NCBI RefSeq assembly: GCF_001443605.1
Contig: NZ_CP013118.1
Span: 4,737,001 to 4,801,000 of the forward strand
DNA length: 64,000 bases
Reading direction: 5' to 3'
DNA from: Salinivirga cyanobacteriivorans
GTDB lineage: Bacteria; Bacteroidota; Bacteroidia; Bacteroidales; Salinivirgaceae
The first letter of the stretch is position 1, and each line of letters starts with the position of its first letter. The notes under the pieces are model-generated. The model saw only the letters and a program-made list of their open reading frames with translations. It did not search any database and was not told the DNA's origin. This document shows positions 26,197-35,733 of this stretch, piece by piece. A program made the translations under genes and the position numbers.

Positions 26197-28305
26197 CTAG
26201 CTTATTTGTCTCCAATTGATTTCTTTTGGGTGCCGTTGATTCATTTGTTTGGCAATTGGTTTGTGAACCGGCTCTTTTAATTCAGGGTCCTTCTTGAGAA
26301 TTTCAAGTGCAGCCTGGCGTGCTAGAATTAAAATGGACTGATCTTGCGTGAGACTGGCAATTTTAAAATCATACGGATCTCCACTCTGTTGCGTGCCATC
26401 TATATTTCCGGGGCCCCTTAATTTCATGTCCTCCTCGGCAATCTGAAACCCATCATTGGTTTGTGTCATAATCCCAAGTCTTTGACGTGTACTCTGGCTG
26501 ATTTTATAAGGACTCAGCAGTATACAAAACGATTGTGCAGCACCTCTGCCGACACGACCACGTAGCTGATGCAGCTGCGACAAGCCAAACCGTTGGGCGC
26601 TTTCAATAATCATTATTGATGCATTTGGCACGTTTACTCCAACCTCAATAACAGTGGTGGCAACCAATATATGCGCTTCGTTACGCACGAATTGCTGCAT
26701 TTTTTCCTCTTTTTCATCCGGTTTCATCTGTCCATGCACCATTACTGTTTTATATTTCGGTGCAGGAAAAGCTTTTGTGATACGTTCATAGCCGGCTTCA
26801 AGATTCTGAAAATCGAGCTTTTCTGACTCCTGAATTAATGGGAAAACCACATATATTTGCCGTCCCTGCGCAATTTGTTGCCGCATAAATTTATAAATGT
26901 TGGCACGTTTATCTTCGAAACGGTGGTGGGTTTCAACCGGTTTTCTGCCCGGAGGTAATTCGTCAATTACCGATACATCAAGGTCACCGTGAACAGTCAG
27001 TGCAAGTGTGCGTGGAATTGGAGTGGCTGTCATAACCAGTACATGTGGAGGTTGTATATCTTTGCGCCATAACCTGGCACGCTGTGCCACTCCAAACCGG
27101 TGCTGTTCATCTATAATTACCAAACCCAGTTTATGGAATTTTACCTCATCTTCAATAAGGGCATGAGTACCAATAAGCAGGTCGATTTCTCCGTTGCGTA
27201 GTTTTTCGTGAAGTTCCCGCCGGGCTTTTATTTTGGTTGAACCTGTTAATAGGGCTATTTTATAATCTAATGATCCGATCATCTCCCGCAAGCTTTTATA
27301 ATGCTGTTGGGCCAGAATTTCAGTGGGAGCCATCAAGGCCGACTGGTATCCGTTATCGGCAGCGATGAAAGCTATCATAAGCGCAACCAGTGTTTTTCCG
27401 CTACCCACATCACCCTGTAAAAGGCGGTTCATTTGTAGGCCGCTTTTCATATCGTGCCGCATCTCTTTTATAACCTTCTTCTGCGCGTTGGTGAGTTCAA
27501 AGGGCAGGTGTTTCTTGTAAAATGTATTTAAAAAATGCCCTACGTTAGGAAAAATAATCCCTTTAATGGCACTTTCACGTTTAATTTTAGATTTTAATAT
27601 AAAAAGCTGGATAAAAAACAACTCATCGAATTTGAGCCGGAAACGTGCCTGCTCCAGTGTTTTCATGTTTTCCGGGAAGTGTACATGTTGCAGCGCACTG
27701 TACAAATGCATCAGGTTGTATTTTTTTCGGAATTCTTCCGGGTAGTGATCCCTGATTACTGGCTTGAGCTCCTGTAACAGTTCCCTTGTGAGTTTTTGTA
27801 TTACGCGGGCATTGATGCGAAATTTTTTAATTTTTTCCGTTAATGGATACACAGGCGTAAATGGGGCAGCTGTTTTATTTAAAAAAGTTTGTAATGTTTC
27901 AAACTCGGGGTGTGTAAAGTTTAACCGGTTGTTGAAAATTGATGGTTTACCAAATAGCACATAATCGACACCCGGCTTGATTTGCTCGCTGATATATTTT
28001 AAACCTTTAAACCAAACGCACTCTACAGTTCCGGTGTTGTCGGTAAAACGGGCTGTTAGCCGCTTTTTATTACCGGTTCCCAATAGTTCGCTGCGGGTAA
28101 ATCGCCCTTTTACCTGAACCTGTGTCGGGGTTGCTGACAACTCGCTGATGGTATAAAATTTACTACGATCCACATACCGGAATGGATAGTAATGTAAGAG
28201 ATCCTCAAATGTGGTCAGGTTGAGTTCCTCTTCGAATAATTCTGCGCGTTTTTCACCAACACCTTTAAGAAATTGCAAGGGTGTTGTAAGGTTTTTACCG
28301 GTCAT
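26197..28305 (-). CDS. recG: ATP-dependent DNA helicase RecG
   Basis: RecG remodels stalled replication forks and Holliday junctions. The wedge domain (OB fold) occupies about the first 180 residues, followed by the helicase motifs: LLQGDVGSGKT (Walker A), APTEILAQQHY (motif Ia), IIDEQHRFG (motif II), MTATPIPRTL (motif III), and the C-terminal RGRVGRG with SGDPYDF in the RecG-specific part. I prefer the start MTGKNLTTPLQFLKGVG at 28305 (702 codons), because GVGEKRAELF close to the N-terminus matches the family; an upstream in-frame ATG at 28368 would add 21 residues. It lies convergent with the hybrid kinase gene and downstream of a coiled-coil membrane protein. Confidence 0.95.
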   Translation of the reverse strand: MTGKNLTTPLQFLKGVGEKRAELFEEELNLTTFEDLLHYYPFRYVDRSKFYTISELSATPTQVQVKGRFTRSELLGTGNKKRLTARFTDNTGTVECVWFKGLKYISEQIKPGVDYVLFGKPSIFNNRLNFTHPEFETLQTFLNKTAAPFTPVYPLTEKIKKFRINARVIQKLTRELLQELKPVIRDHYPEEFRKKYNLMHLYSALQHVHFPENMKTLEQARFRLKFDELFFIQLFILKSKIKRESAIKGIIFPNVGHFLNTFYKKHLPFELTNAQKKVIKEMRHDMKSGLQMNRLLQGDVGSGKTLVALMIAFIAADNGYQSALMAPTEILAQQHYKSLREMIGSLDYKIALLTGSTKIKARRELHEKLRNGEIDLLIGTHALIEDEVKFHKLGLVIIDEQHRFGVAQRARLWRKDIQPPHVLVMTATPIPRTLALTVHGDLDVSVIDELPPGRKPVETHHRFEDKRANIYKFMRQQIAQGRQIYVVFPLIQESEKLDFQNLEAGYERITKAFPAPKYKTVMVHGQMKPDEKEEKMQQFVRNEAHILVATTVIEVGVNVPNASIMIIESAQRFGLSQLHQLRGRVGRGAAQSFCILLSPYKISQSTRQRLGIMTQTNDGFQIAEEDMKLRGPGNIDGTQQSGDPYDFKIASLTQDQSILILARQAALEILKKDPELKEPVHKPIAKQMNQRHPKEINWRQIS

Positions 28306-28390
28306 AAGAGGTGTTTCCTGCAAACCTACATAAAATTTTTTATTGGGAAAAGTATGTCCCTGAATCATCTAATGCATACAAAAACATAAA

Positions 28391-29035
28391 TTAATCATTT
28401 CTGTATTTTTTCTTAATCACGTCTTTCAGGGCTTTTTTTGTGGCTTTCCGGGTAGATTTTTTCTGACTTTTAATTGCTTTCTTTTGCGCTGCAATAGCCT
28501 CCGTTATTTCCTCATGCAGATTAAGTAATTCTGTGGTTTTTTCGTGAATTTCTGACTGACTTTCAAATAATTTATCGGATTTTTGAGCCAGAACTTCCAC
28601 CGTTTTCTTTCTAATCTGATATAGCAATACGAAAACAGTAATCAGCAATATAATTGCCAGGGATAATAAAAAATAGAGTCTCAGGGAGTTTTCACGATAT
28701 TGAGCACGTGTGTTCTTTAATTCGTTTTTTAATTCCGTAACGCGCAATGCTTGCTGTTCAAATCCACTATCTTGATTTCGTTGCACCTTGATGGTTTCTG
28801 ACAGTATTAAATTTGTACTGGAGTCAGCACGTTTAATAAGTTGTTGGGTATTTCGATCGAGCCGGTTATAAAGCCTGTTAAATCTATTCTGTAATATGGT
28901 GATTTCTTGCTGTATTCGTTCAATCTTTAACTTAGTCAGACTGTCATTGTTTTGAGCAGCTGTTTCATTTACGCAATGTCCTAACAGAAAAAGCAGCAGC
29001 AGAATTGATAATATGTTTTGCCTAAGGAAGTTCAT
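28391..29035 (-). CDS. Predicted membrane protein with coiled coils, function unknown
   Basis: A 214-residue protein not recognised as a named family. It has a signal peptide or anchor at residues 1-28, a periplasmic coiled coil (about 30-125, many Gln, Arg, Asn and Leu in heptad-like order), a transmembrane helix near 126-146 (LYFLLSLAIILLITVFVLLY), then a second coiled coil (about 150-195) and a strongly basic tail with repeated KKSTRKATKKALK. The basic tail could bind nucleic acid or lipid. It is upstream of recG on the same strand and divergent from the sensor phosphatase gene. The two-sided coiled-coil design resembles sensor-like or scaffold membrane proteins; no function is claimed. 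Confidence 0.75.
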   Translation of the reverse strand: MNFLRQNILSILLLLFLLGHCVNETAAQNNDSLTKLKIERIQQEITILQNRFNRLYNRLDRNTQQLIKRADSSTNLILSETIKVQRNQDSGFEQQALRVTELKNELKNTRAQYRENSLRLYFLLSLAIILLITVFVLLYQIRKKTVEVLAQKSDKLFESQSEIHEKTTELLNLHEEITEAIAAQKKAIKSQKKSTRKATKKALKDVIKKKYRND

Positions 29036-29183
29036 AACAAAAGAATATGTGTTCTAATTATTTGCGTAAAGTTATTGATTTTTAATAGATTTTTGAATTA
29101 AAAGTCAACTCAGATATAAATTAAGCGGTATATTTTGCATAAATTTACTATTTTAGATAGCAATTTGATACAAAAGATTGGTT

Positions 29184-32100
29184 ATGCGCTTGTTATTACT
29201 GATTTTCTGCCTTTTACTTACAGCTCACTTACTAAAGAGCCAGGTAAATCCTTTGGTCTCAGATTCTATAGAAGAGGTAATCGTAGGTACAACAGCAGAA
29301 ACAAAGCTCGTGCATAAAAAACTGCAAAGAGGCACAACAACAGTTTACAAGGGAATTAAATCAATTGTGCCTGGTAAAACCAGAGTTGAATCCGGCGGCA
29401 TGTTACGATCTACACATCCACCGTTAGAATTTCTATATAAACAAGTCAATGCAGCTTCATTTACTGACAGGGTTAATGTTAAAGATCCGCCTGTTTATCC
29501 AATAAAATTTATTACAAACGATATGGCTGAAACCATAAAAAAAGGCGAGGTCCTCAAAAAACAGGCATCATTACCCGAATTAGTTGATGCCGGTAAAGCC
29601 CTGTATCGTGAAAATATTGTGGCCAATATTAAGTATGTGGATATTGCACAGGGGCTGTTTTCTTCCTATATAATGTCATTAGCCAGAGATGATAAAGGCA
29701 TGGTTTGGATGGGGACATATGGTGGAGGATTGGTCGGATACAATGGACGTTCATTTGTCAGATACGGTATAGAGCATGGTTTGCCCGGTAAAAAGATAAT
29801 GAGTGTTTTATTTGATCGTAAAGATCGATTGTGGCTGGGTACCTTTAGTAACGGAGTGGTCTGCTTTGATGGCAACTATTTTTATCATTTTAACGAGCAA
29901 ACGGGCCTTCCGGGTAGCAAAGTAATGGCTTTGCTCGAAGACCAAAAAGGGAATATCTGGATAGGGACAAATAATGGTATTGCCCGCTTTAACGACCAAG
30001 AAATAACAGTTTATTCTAAACCTCAGGGATTGCATTGCCGCCAGGTATATGATTTAAGTGAGGACACGCAGGGCAACATATGGATTGGAACATTTAACAG
30101 CGGTGTTATTCGCTGGGACGGAAAGACCTTTAAGCATTTAACTGTGCAGAATGGATTGCCAACAAATGCCATATGGGCTGTAAATTATGATGTTAATAAT
30201 AACATGTGGTTTGGTACTTATGGAGAAGGCGCCATTCGGTTCGATGGTGAAAAATTTTATCAGTATAACTACCCGCAAGGCTTCCCTAATTCCGAAATTT
30301 TATCCGTGAGTCGCGATGACCAGGGTAACTTATGGTTTGGCACCGATGGAAGCGGCATCGTGCAGTACGATGGACATTCTTTCAGGAATATAAACACCAG
30401 ACACGGACTTACCAATGACATGATTTGGGATGTATTGCAAGATCCATCCGGGATTTATTGGATTGCTTCCTATGGCGGTGGCCTTATGAAATACGATGGC
30501 GGTGCCTTTAATTACATATCAGAAAAGCAGGGGTTGCCAGGTAAAATAGTTTTATCATTTTATGATGATAGTAACCAAAATATGTGGATGGGCAGTTGGG
30601 GGAATGGTTTGATAAAATTCGACGGTGAATATTTCCACAACTGGAAAAATACACACGGCCTGGCCGATAATACCATTTGGGATATTGAGCCTGGTCTTGA
30701 AGGAAATCTCTGGTTGGGTACAGATGGCGGAGGTTTAAACAAGATAAGTGGCAAAGAAATACTTCAAATTACCACTAAACAGGGGCTTACACACGACGAA
30801 GTTACAGCTCTGTATCAGGATTCATCAGGTACCTTGTGGGTTGGTACTTATGATGGTTTGAATAGTTTTAAGGACAATAAAATTACCAGATATCAGACCA
30901 AACAGGGACTTCTAATTAAGGAGATTAGGGATATCACACCAGATCGCTACGGTAATTTATGGTTGGCCTCAAGCGACAGGGGTATTGCAGTTTTTACAGG
31001 AAATCGATTTTATCATTTTACAATGTCTGATAGTTTAAGCAACAATTCCACTTACCGGATATATGAGGGCAAAAATGGTCATCTATGGATTACAAGTAAT
31101 AATAAACTTAATATACTTCACCGGGATTTTATCCGTAACCTAAATAGATACATTCAGGAAGAAAAATCTGAAACATCAGAAAAAGTTTACAAAGAGTTCA
31201 AAGAAAGTTTATTGCTGATTGGTAAAGAAAATGGAATTGCATCAAACCTGGTGCAAAATATTGTATTTCATCCCAATGGTGAAATGTGGTTAGGGACAGA
31301 AAATGGCTTGAGCAAACTAGCTGAAGTTAAATCGGACCGCACATACGGCAAAGTATTGAAAATCTTTGATAAAAAATATTCCGTTGAGAATTTCACATAC
31401 AATGAAGGTTTTATAGGAGGCGATGTGTTTTCAAATAACTCTGCTGGACTGGACAAGCAACAGAATTTGTGGTGGGGAACGGGTAAAACATTAATCAATT
31501 ACAATCCTGAAATTCCACGACCCGACACCATTATTCCATCTATTGAAATTACAAGTGTGCAACTGTTTTATGAAAAGGTAAACTGGCTAAATAAAAACTT
31601 AACAAATGGTTCAGGTAAAACCTTGCAGGATGAATTAAATGTAGGCCACAGTGCTTCTGTTGATTATTCTGGTGTAAGTGCATGGAATCATTTACCGGAA
31701 GATTTAAAACTCAGCCATGAGCTAAACCATCTCACCTTTATTTTCTCGGGGCTGGCATGGAAAAACCCCGAAAAGTTGCAATACCGGTTTATGCTTGAAG
31801 GCTATGATAAAAACTGGAATCCGCTCACAAGCCAAAATAAATCTACCTATAGCAATTTGCCGCCGGGAGCGTATGTTTTTAAAGTTAGTGCTTTGAGCAG
31901 TGCTGGTCTTTGGAGCAATGAAGTTCATTTTCAGTTTGTAATATTACCGCCTTGGTGGAAAACAATGTGGTTCAAAATTGGTTTTGTTGCAGTTGTTCTA
32001 TTGATTGTTTTTGGAATTTACCAATGGAGAATAGCAAGTTTTAAGCACCGGCAGCGGGAATTAGAAAAAACTGTGTCGGAACGCACATCTGAAATATCAG

Positions 32101-32945
32101 AAAAAAATGAAGAGTTACTTCAGCAAAAAGAGGAAATTTTGGCGCAACGCAATGAGATTGTAGTACAAAAAGATAGATTGGAGATCGTACACAAGGATTT
32201 AACGGAGAGTATTGAGTATGCCAAATTCATACAATACAACATGTTTCCGGAATCCGGAATGCTCTCAAAAACTTTTGATGATCATTTCTTACTCTTTTAT
32301 CCCCGTGATCGTGTTAGCGGCGACTTTTATTGGTGGGCAAAAATACAAAATCAGGTAATTGTTGCTGTTGCAGACTGCACAGGACATGGCGTTCCTGGTG
32401 CATTAATGAGTATGCTGGGTATATCATTTTTGCGAGAAATTGTACTCAAGGAAAATTACATGGAACCAGCCGTTATCTTAAATAATTTGCGGCAAGAAGT
32501 GATTACTGCCTTAGACCAGAAGATGGCCCCGGGCGAACAAAAAGATGGTCTTGATATCGCATTGGTCAAGATTGATTTATTAAAAAATCAGATGATATTT
32601 TCCGGTGCCCGAAATCCCCTTTACTTAATTCGTGAAAACAAGCTGTTTGAATATAAGGCAGATAAAGCCCCAATTTCTGTGTATCCAAAAATGAAAAATT
32701 TTACACAAACAACAGTTAACTTAGAAAAAGGAGACCAAATTTATATCTTTACCGATGGATATGCAGATCAGTTTGGAGGCAATAATGCCATTAAATTTAA
32801 ACGGAACAGGTTTAAAAAGTTACTTCTTGCTCATTCCAGTGAAAAAATGCCAATCCAATTAAAAAAATTAGAAGATAGTTTCTATCAATGGAAAGGAAAT
32901 CACGAACAAATTGATGATATTACAGTCTTAGGTTTGAAAATATGA
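29184..32945 (+). CDS. Two-component-type propeller sensor with PP2C (SpoIIE/RsbU) phosphatase output
   Basis: A 1253-residue protein. A signal peptide (residues 1-21) precedes about a dozen regulator-propeller repeats of the form GNIWIGTNNGIARF (about 150-650), as in hybrid sensors that read polysaccharide breakdown products in Bacteroidota. A Y_Y_Y domain follows (about 835-930, RFMLEGYDKNW), then a membrane helix (WFKIGFVAVVLLIVFGIYQW), a coiled coil, and a C-terminal SpoIIE phosphatase with SGDFYWW and VADCTGHGVPGALMSM, which bind the metals. The usual histidine kinase output is replaced by a serine/threonine phosphatase, so the target is probably a phosphoprotein such as an anti-sigma factor antagonist. 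ATG 29184 is chosen over TTG 29178. The transporter gene follows after 18 bp. Confidence 0.9.
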   Translation: MRLLLLIFCLLLTAHLLKSQVNPLVSDSIEEVIVGTTAETKLVHKKLQRGTTTVYKGIKSIVPGKTRVESGGMLRSTHPPLEFLYKQVNAASFTDRVNVKDPPVYPIKFITNDMAETIKKGEVLKKQASLPELVDAGKALYRENIVANIKYVDIAQGLFSSYIMSLARDDKGMVWMGTYGGGLVGYNGRSFVRYGIEHGLPGKKIMSVLFDRKDRLWLGTFSNGVVCFDGNYFYHFNEQTGLPGSKVMALLEDQKGNIWIGTNNGIARFNDQEITVYSKPQGLHCRQVYDLSEDTQGNIWIGTFNSGVIRWDGKTFKHLTVQNGLPTNAIWAVNYDVNNNMWFGTYGEGAIRFDGEKFYQYNYPQGFPNSEILSVSRDDQGNLWFGTDGSGIVQYDGHSFRNINTRHGLTNDMIWDVLQDPSGIYWIASYGGGLMKYDGGAFNYISEKQGLPGKIVLSFYDDSNQNMWMGSWGNGLIKFDGEYFHNWKNTHGLADNTIWDIEPGLEGNLWLGTDGGGLNKISGKEILQITTKQGLTHDEVTALYQDSSGTLWVGTYDGLNSFKDNKITRYQTKQGLLIKEIRDITPDRYGNLWLASSDRGIAVFTGNRFYHFTMSDSLSNNSTYRIYEGKNGHLWITSNNKLNILHRDFIRNLNRYIQEEKSETSEKVYKEFKESLLLIGKENGIASNLVQNIVFHPNGEMWLGTENGLSKLAEVKSDRTYGKVLKIFDKKYSVENFTYNEGFIGGDVFSNNSAGLDKQQNLWWGTGKTLINYNPEIPRPDTIIPSIEITSVQLFYEKVNWLNKNLTNGSGKTLQDELNVGHSASVDYSGVSAWNHLPEDLKLSHELNHLTFIFSGLAWKNPEKLQYRFMLEGYDKNWNPLTSQNKSTYSNLPPGAYVFKVSALSSAGLWSNEVHFQFVILPPWWKTMWFKIGFVAVVLLIVFGIYQWRIASFKHRQRELEKTVSERTSEISEKNEELLQQKEEILAQRNEIVVQKDRLEIVHKDLTESIEYAKFIQYNMFPESGMLSKTFDDHFLLFYPRDRVSGDFYWWAKIQNQVIVAVADCTGHGVPGALMSMLGISFLREIVLKENYMEPAVILNNLRQEVITALDQKMAPGEQKDGLDIALVKIDLLKNQMIFSGARNPLYLIRENKLFEYKADKAPISVYPKMKNFTQTTVNLEKGDQIYIFTDGYADQFGGNNAIKFKRNRFKKLLLAHSSEKMPIQLKKLEDSFYQWKGNHEQIDDITVLGLKI

Positions 32946-32963
32946 TTATAACCCTTAATATTT

Positions 32964-35177
32964 ATGAGTAAAGCAAAATTCGGAACTGCTCCGGTCTTTT
33001 TTACTGCGATAAGCACAATTCTTGGGGCTATACTTTTTTTAAGATTTGGTTATGCCATTGGCACAGTAGGTTTTTGGGGTGTGATTTTTATAATTTTAAT
33101 TGGTCATATGGTCACCATTCCAACTGCACTGGCTATATCCGAAATTGCTACCAATAAACGTGTTCAGGGAGGTGGAGAATATTTTATCATTAGTCGTTCG
33201 TTCGGTCTTAATATTGGGGCAACAATTGGCATGGCGCTATTTCTTAGTCAGGCCATCAGCGTTGCTTTTTATGTAATAGCATTTACTGAAGCATTTTCCC
33301 CGCTTTTTGAATGGATTAAAGCCAATTATGGTATTAATTTGTCCAGGCAGGCTTTTTCTGTACCAGCCATGTTGCTGCTCTCTTTCCTGATTTTGAAAAA
33401 AGGAGCTAATATGGGAGTAAAAGCCTTGTATGTAGTGGTAGCTGTATTATTTGTGGCCCTTGCACTTATTTTTGTCGGTGCCCCTCAAGGTGGCGAAACC
33501 AGTTATTTTAGTGAGAACCTTGCCCTACGTAATAGTTCCGATTTTTTTGTAGTGTTTGCCATTATTTTCCCTGCATTTACCGGTATGACAGCCGGTGTTG
33601 GGTTATCTGGGGATCTCCGGAACCCCGGAAAAAGCATACCACTTGGTACTGTTGCAGCTACCATAAGTGGTATTGTAATTTATATATTTTTAGCCTGGAA
33701 AATGGCCAGTTCTGCACCCGCCGAAGGTTTGGTAAATGATCAGCTTATAATGGCTCAAATAGCTCCCTATGGATTTATTATGATACCATTGGGGCTTGCT
33801 GCATCTACAATATCCTCAGCGCTTGGCTCAGTTATGGTAGCTCCACGCACACTTCAGGCCCTTTCCGGCGATCATTCTTTACCCTGGAGCCGTGCCAACG
33901 GTATATTGTCTGCTACCCGTAAAAAAGATGGAGAGCCTTTTAATGCATCGCTTGTAACCTGCATAATCGCAATGGTGTTTGTCATATTGGGCGATGTGGA
34001 TATTGTGGCACAAATTATCACCATGTTTTTTATGGTAACTTATGGCTCATTGTCTTTAATTTCATTTTTAAACCATTTCGGTTCAGCCCCCTCTTACCGA
34101 CCTTCGTTTAAAAGCCGTTGGTATATATCTTTAATTGGTTTCATTATGGCGGTTTGGTTAATGTTTAAAATTGATGCGCTATATGCCCTTGCAGCGGTTA
34201 TCGCAATTGGGGTGCTTTATATTTATATTAATAATGTATATAAACACCGTCGTGGGATGGAAGATATATTTAAAGGAGCATTTTTTCAGCTTAACAGGCG
34301 GTTGCAGGTTTATATGCAAAAAACCTATAATTCCAGAAAAAAAACTGAGTGGCGGCCATCTGCCATATGTATTAGCAGTGACTCGTTTAATCGGCAGAAA
34401 GCACTTGAATTTATGAACTGGATTGCATGGAAATACGGTTTTGGCACTTATATTCACATGAAAAATGGTTATTTCAGCACTAAGCTGGCCCAGGAAGCCC
34501 GTAAAGAACTTGAGAAACTGGTTAATATAATCGACCAAAAGGAGAGTGCTGTGTATGTTGATACCATGATTTCGCCTTCATACACTTCTGCTGTAGCACA
34601 AGCCATACAGCTGCCCGGTGTTTCAGGAATGGAAAACAATATGGTGGTATTTGAATCGTTACGCACCGATGAAGCGCACATGCAGGCTATTGTAGAAAAC
34701 ATGCCCCTGGCTAAGGCCGGAGATTTTGATATTTGCCTTTATTGCTCAACCTTGAAACCTGTCAATTTTAAAAATGGAATACATGTTTGGATACGGTCAA
34801 CCGATGTAGACAATGCCAATGAGATGATTTTATTAAGCTACATAATTTCAGCACATCCTGCATGGGAAAAAGCCGGCATAAGCATTTTTAATATTGCCCA
34901 GCATGGCCAGAAGGAAGAAGCAAGAAATGCACTTTTGGAAATTGTAGAGGCAGGAAGATTACCAATATCAGCAAAAAACATCGAAAGTGTTGAAGTTGGA
35001 GAAGACCAGACTCAACGCTCTGTTATTGAGGCAAAATCTGCCGATGCAGGACTGGTCATTATAGGTTTCCTTGAAGAACAGGTAAAACACGATGGAAAGT
35101 CAATATTTATGGGATATGATGCCATGGGTGATATTTTATTTGTTAATTCGCGTAATGAAAAAAACATTGTAGAATAA
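32964..35177 (+). CDS. Cation-chloride cotransporter-like permease (APC superfamily, SLC12-type)
   Basis: A 737-residue membrane protein. Residues 8-430 hold about 12 hydrophobic helices beginning GTAPVFFTAISTILGAILFLRFGYAIG, the helix 1 pattern of SLC12 and related bacterial transporters, with VQGGGEYFIISRSFG and FPAFTGMTAGVGLSGDLRNP as further hallmarks. The C-terminal 280 residues are soluble and resemble the cytoplasmic domain of cation-chloride cotransporters, with a Rossmann-like end (VIIGFLEEQ). Animal members move Na, K and Cl together; bacterial substrates are mostly unknown. It sits between the sensor phosphatase (18 bp) and the PNPOx-like protein (12 bp), suggesting one transcript and perhaps direct control of the transporter. 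Confidence 0.88.
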   Translation: MSKAKFGTAPVFFTAISTILGAILFLRFGYAIGTVGFWGVIFIILIGHMVTIPTALAISEIATNKRVQGGGEYFIISRSFGLNIGATIGMALFLSQAISVAFYVIAFTEAFSPLFEWIKANYGINLSRQAFSVPAMLLLSFLILKKGANMGVKALYVVVAVLFVALALIFVGAPQGGETSYFSENLALRNSSDFFVVFAIIFPAFTGMTAGVGLSGDLRNPGKSIPLGTVAATISGIVIYIFLAWKMASSAPAEGLVNDQLIMAQIAPYGFIMIPLGLAASTISSALGSVMVAPRTLQALSGDHSLPWSRANGILSATRKKDGEPFNASLVTCIIAMVFVILGDVDIVAQIITMFFMVTYGSLSLISFLNHFGSAPSYRPSFKSRWYISLIGFIMAVWLMFKIDALYALAAVIAIGVLYIYINNVYKHRRGMEDIFKGAFFQLNRRLQVYMQKTYNSRKKTEWRPSAICISSDSFNRQKALEFMNWIAWKYGFGTYIHMKNGYFSTKLAQEARKELEKLVNIIDQKESAVYVDTMISPSYTSAVAQAIQLPGVSGMENNMVVFESLRTDEAHMQAIVENMPLAKAGDFDICLYCSTLKPVNFKNGIHVWIRSTDVDNANEMILLSYIISAHPAWEKAGISIFNIAQHGQKEEARNALLEIVEAGRLPISAKNIESVEVGEDQTQRSVIEAKSADAGLVIIGFLEEQVKHDGKSIFMGYDAMGDILFVNSRNEKNIVE

Positions 35178-35189
35178 AAATTAAAAACT

Positions 35190-35660
35190 ATGCCTACTGT
35201 TTGGATAACTGACAAACAAGAACAAGAAGATATTATTCGTAAATGCGACAGCTGTGCAATGTCTATGGTCGATACAAATGGCGATCCTTATGTGGTAATG
35301 ATGAATTATGGCTATGAGGATGGTGTAATATATTTCCACGGTGATCCGAAAGGAAGAAAAATGGATATTCTAAAAGAAAATCCGAAAATTTGCCTCACCA
35401 TGAGTACTGAGCACAGTATTTATTACCAAAACGAAAAAGTTGCCTGCTCATATGGCATGAATTATAAAAGCATTGTTGCCGACGGAAAAGTTGAGTTTGT
35501 TGAAGATTATGATGAAAAAGTAAAAGCACTTAACCTGATTATGGCCCAATATGTAGAAGGAGAATTTGACTATAATTCCCCGGCCGTTAAGCAGGTTGCA
35601 GTTTTTAAAGTGAAATTAAATAACCTGAAAGCAAAAAACTTCGGACGATTTGTACGTTAA
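35190..35660 (+). CDS. Pyridoxamine 5'-phosphate oxidase-fold flavoprotein
   Basis: A 156-residue protein of the split-barrel flavin-binding superfamily: CDSCAMSMVDTNGDPYVVMMNYG near residue 16, then VIYFHGDPKGRKMDIL and ENPKICLTMSTEH, the layout of small FMN-binding nim-like/PNPOx-related proteins. Members bind FMN, F420 or heme; the reaction of this one is unknown, and it is not the vitamin B6 enzyme PdxH itself. It is the third gene of a tight group with the sensor phosphatase and the SLC12-like transporter. A paired cysteine motif CDSC lies near the N-terminus. Confidence 0.85.
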   Translation: MPTVWITDKQEQEDIIRKCDSCAMSMVDTNGDPYVVMMNYGYEDGVIYFHGDPKGRKMDILKENPKICLTMSTEHSIYYQNEKVACSYGMNYKSIVADGKVEFVEDYDEKVKALNLIMAQYVEGEFDYNSPAVKQVAVFKVKLNNLKAKNFGRFVR

Positions 35661-35733
35661 TTCGTAAAAAACGCATAATTTTTGTTTCCCCTGTCAAATT
35701 AAAGAGTATTTAGCTCATGTAATTATTAAACTT

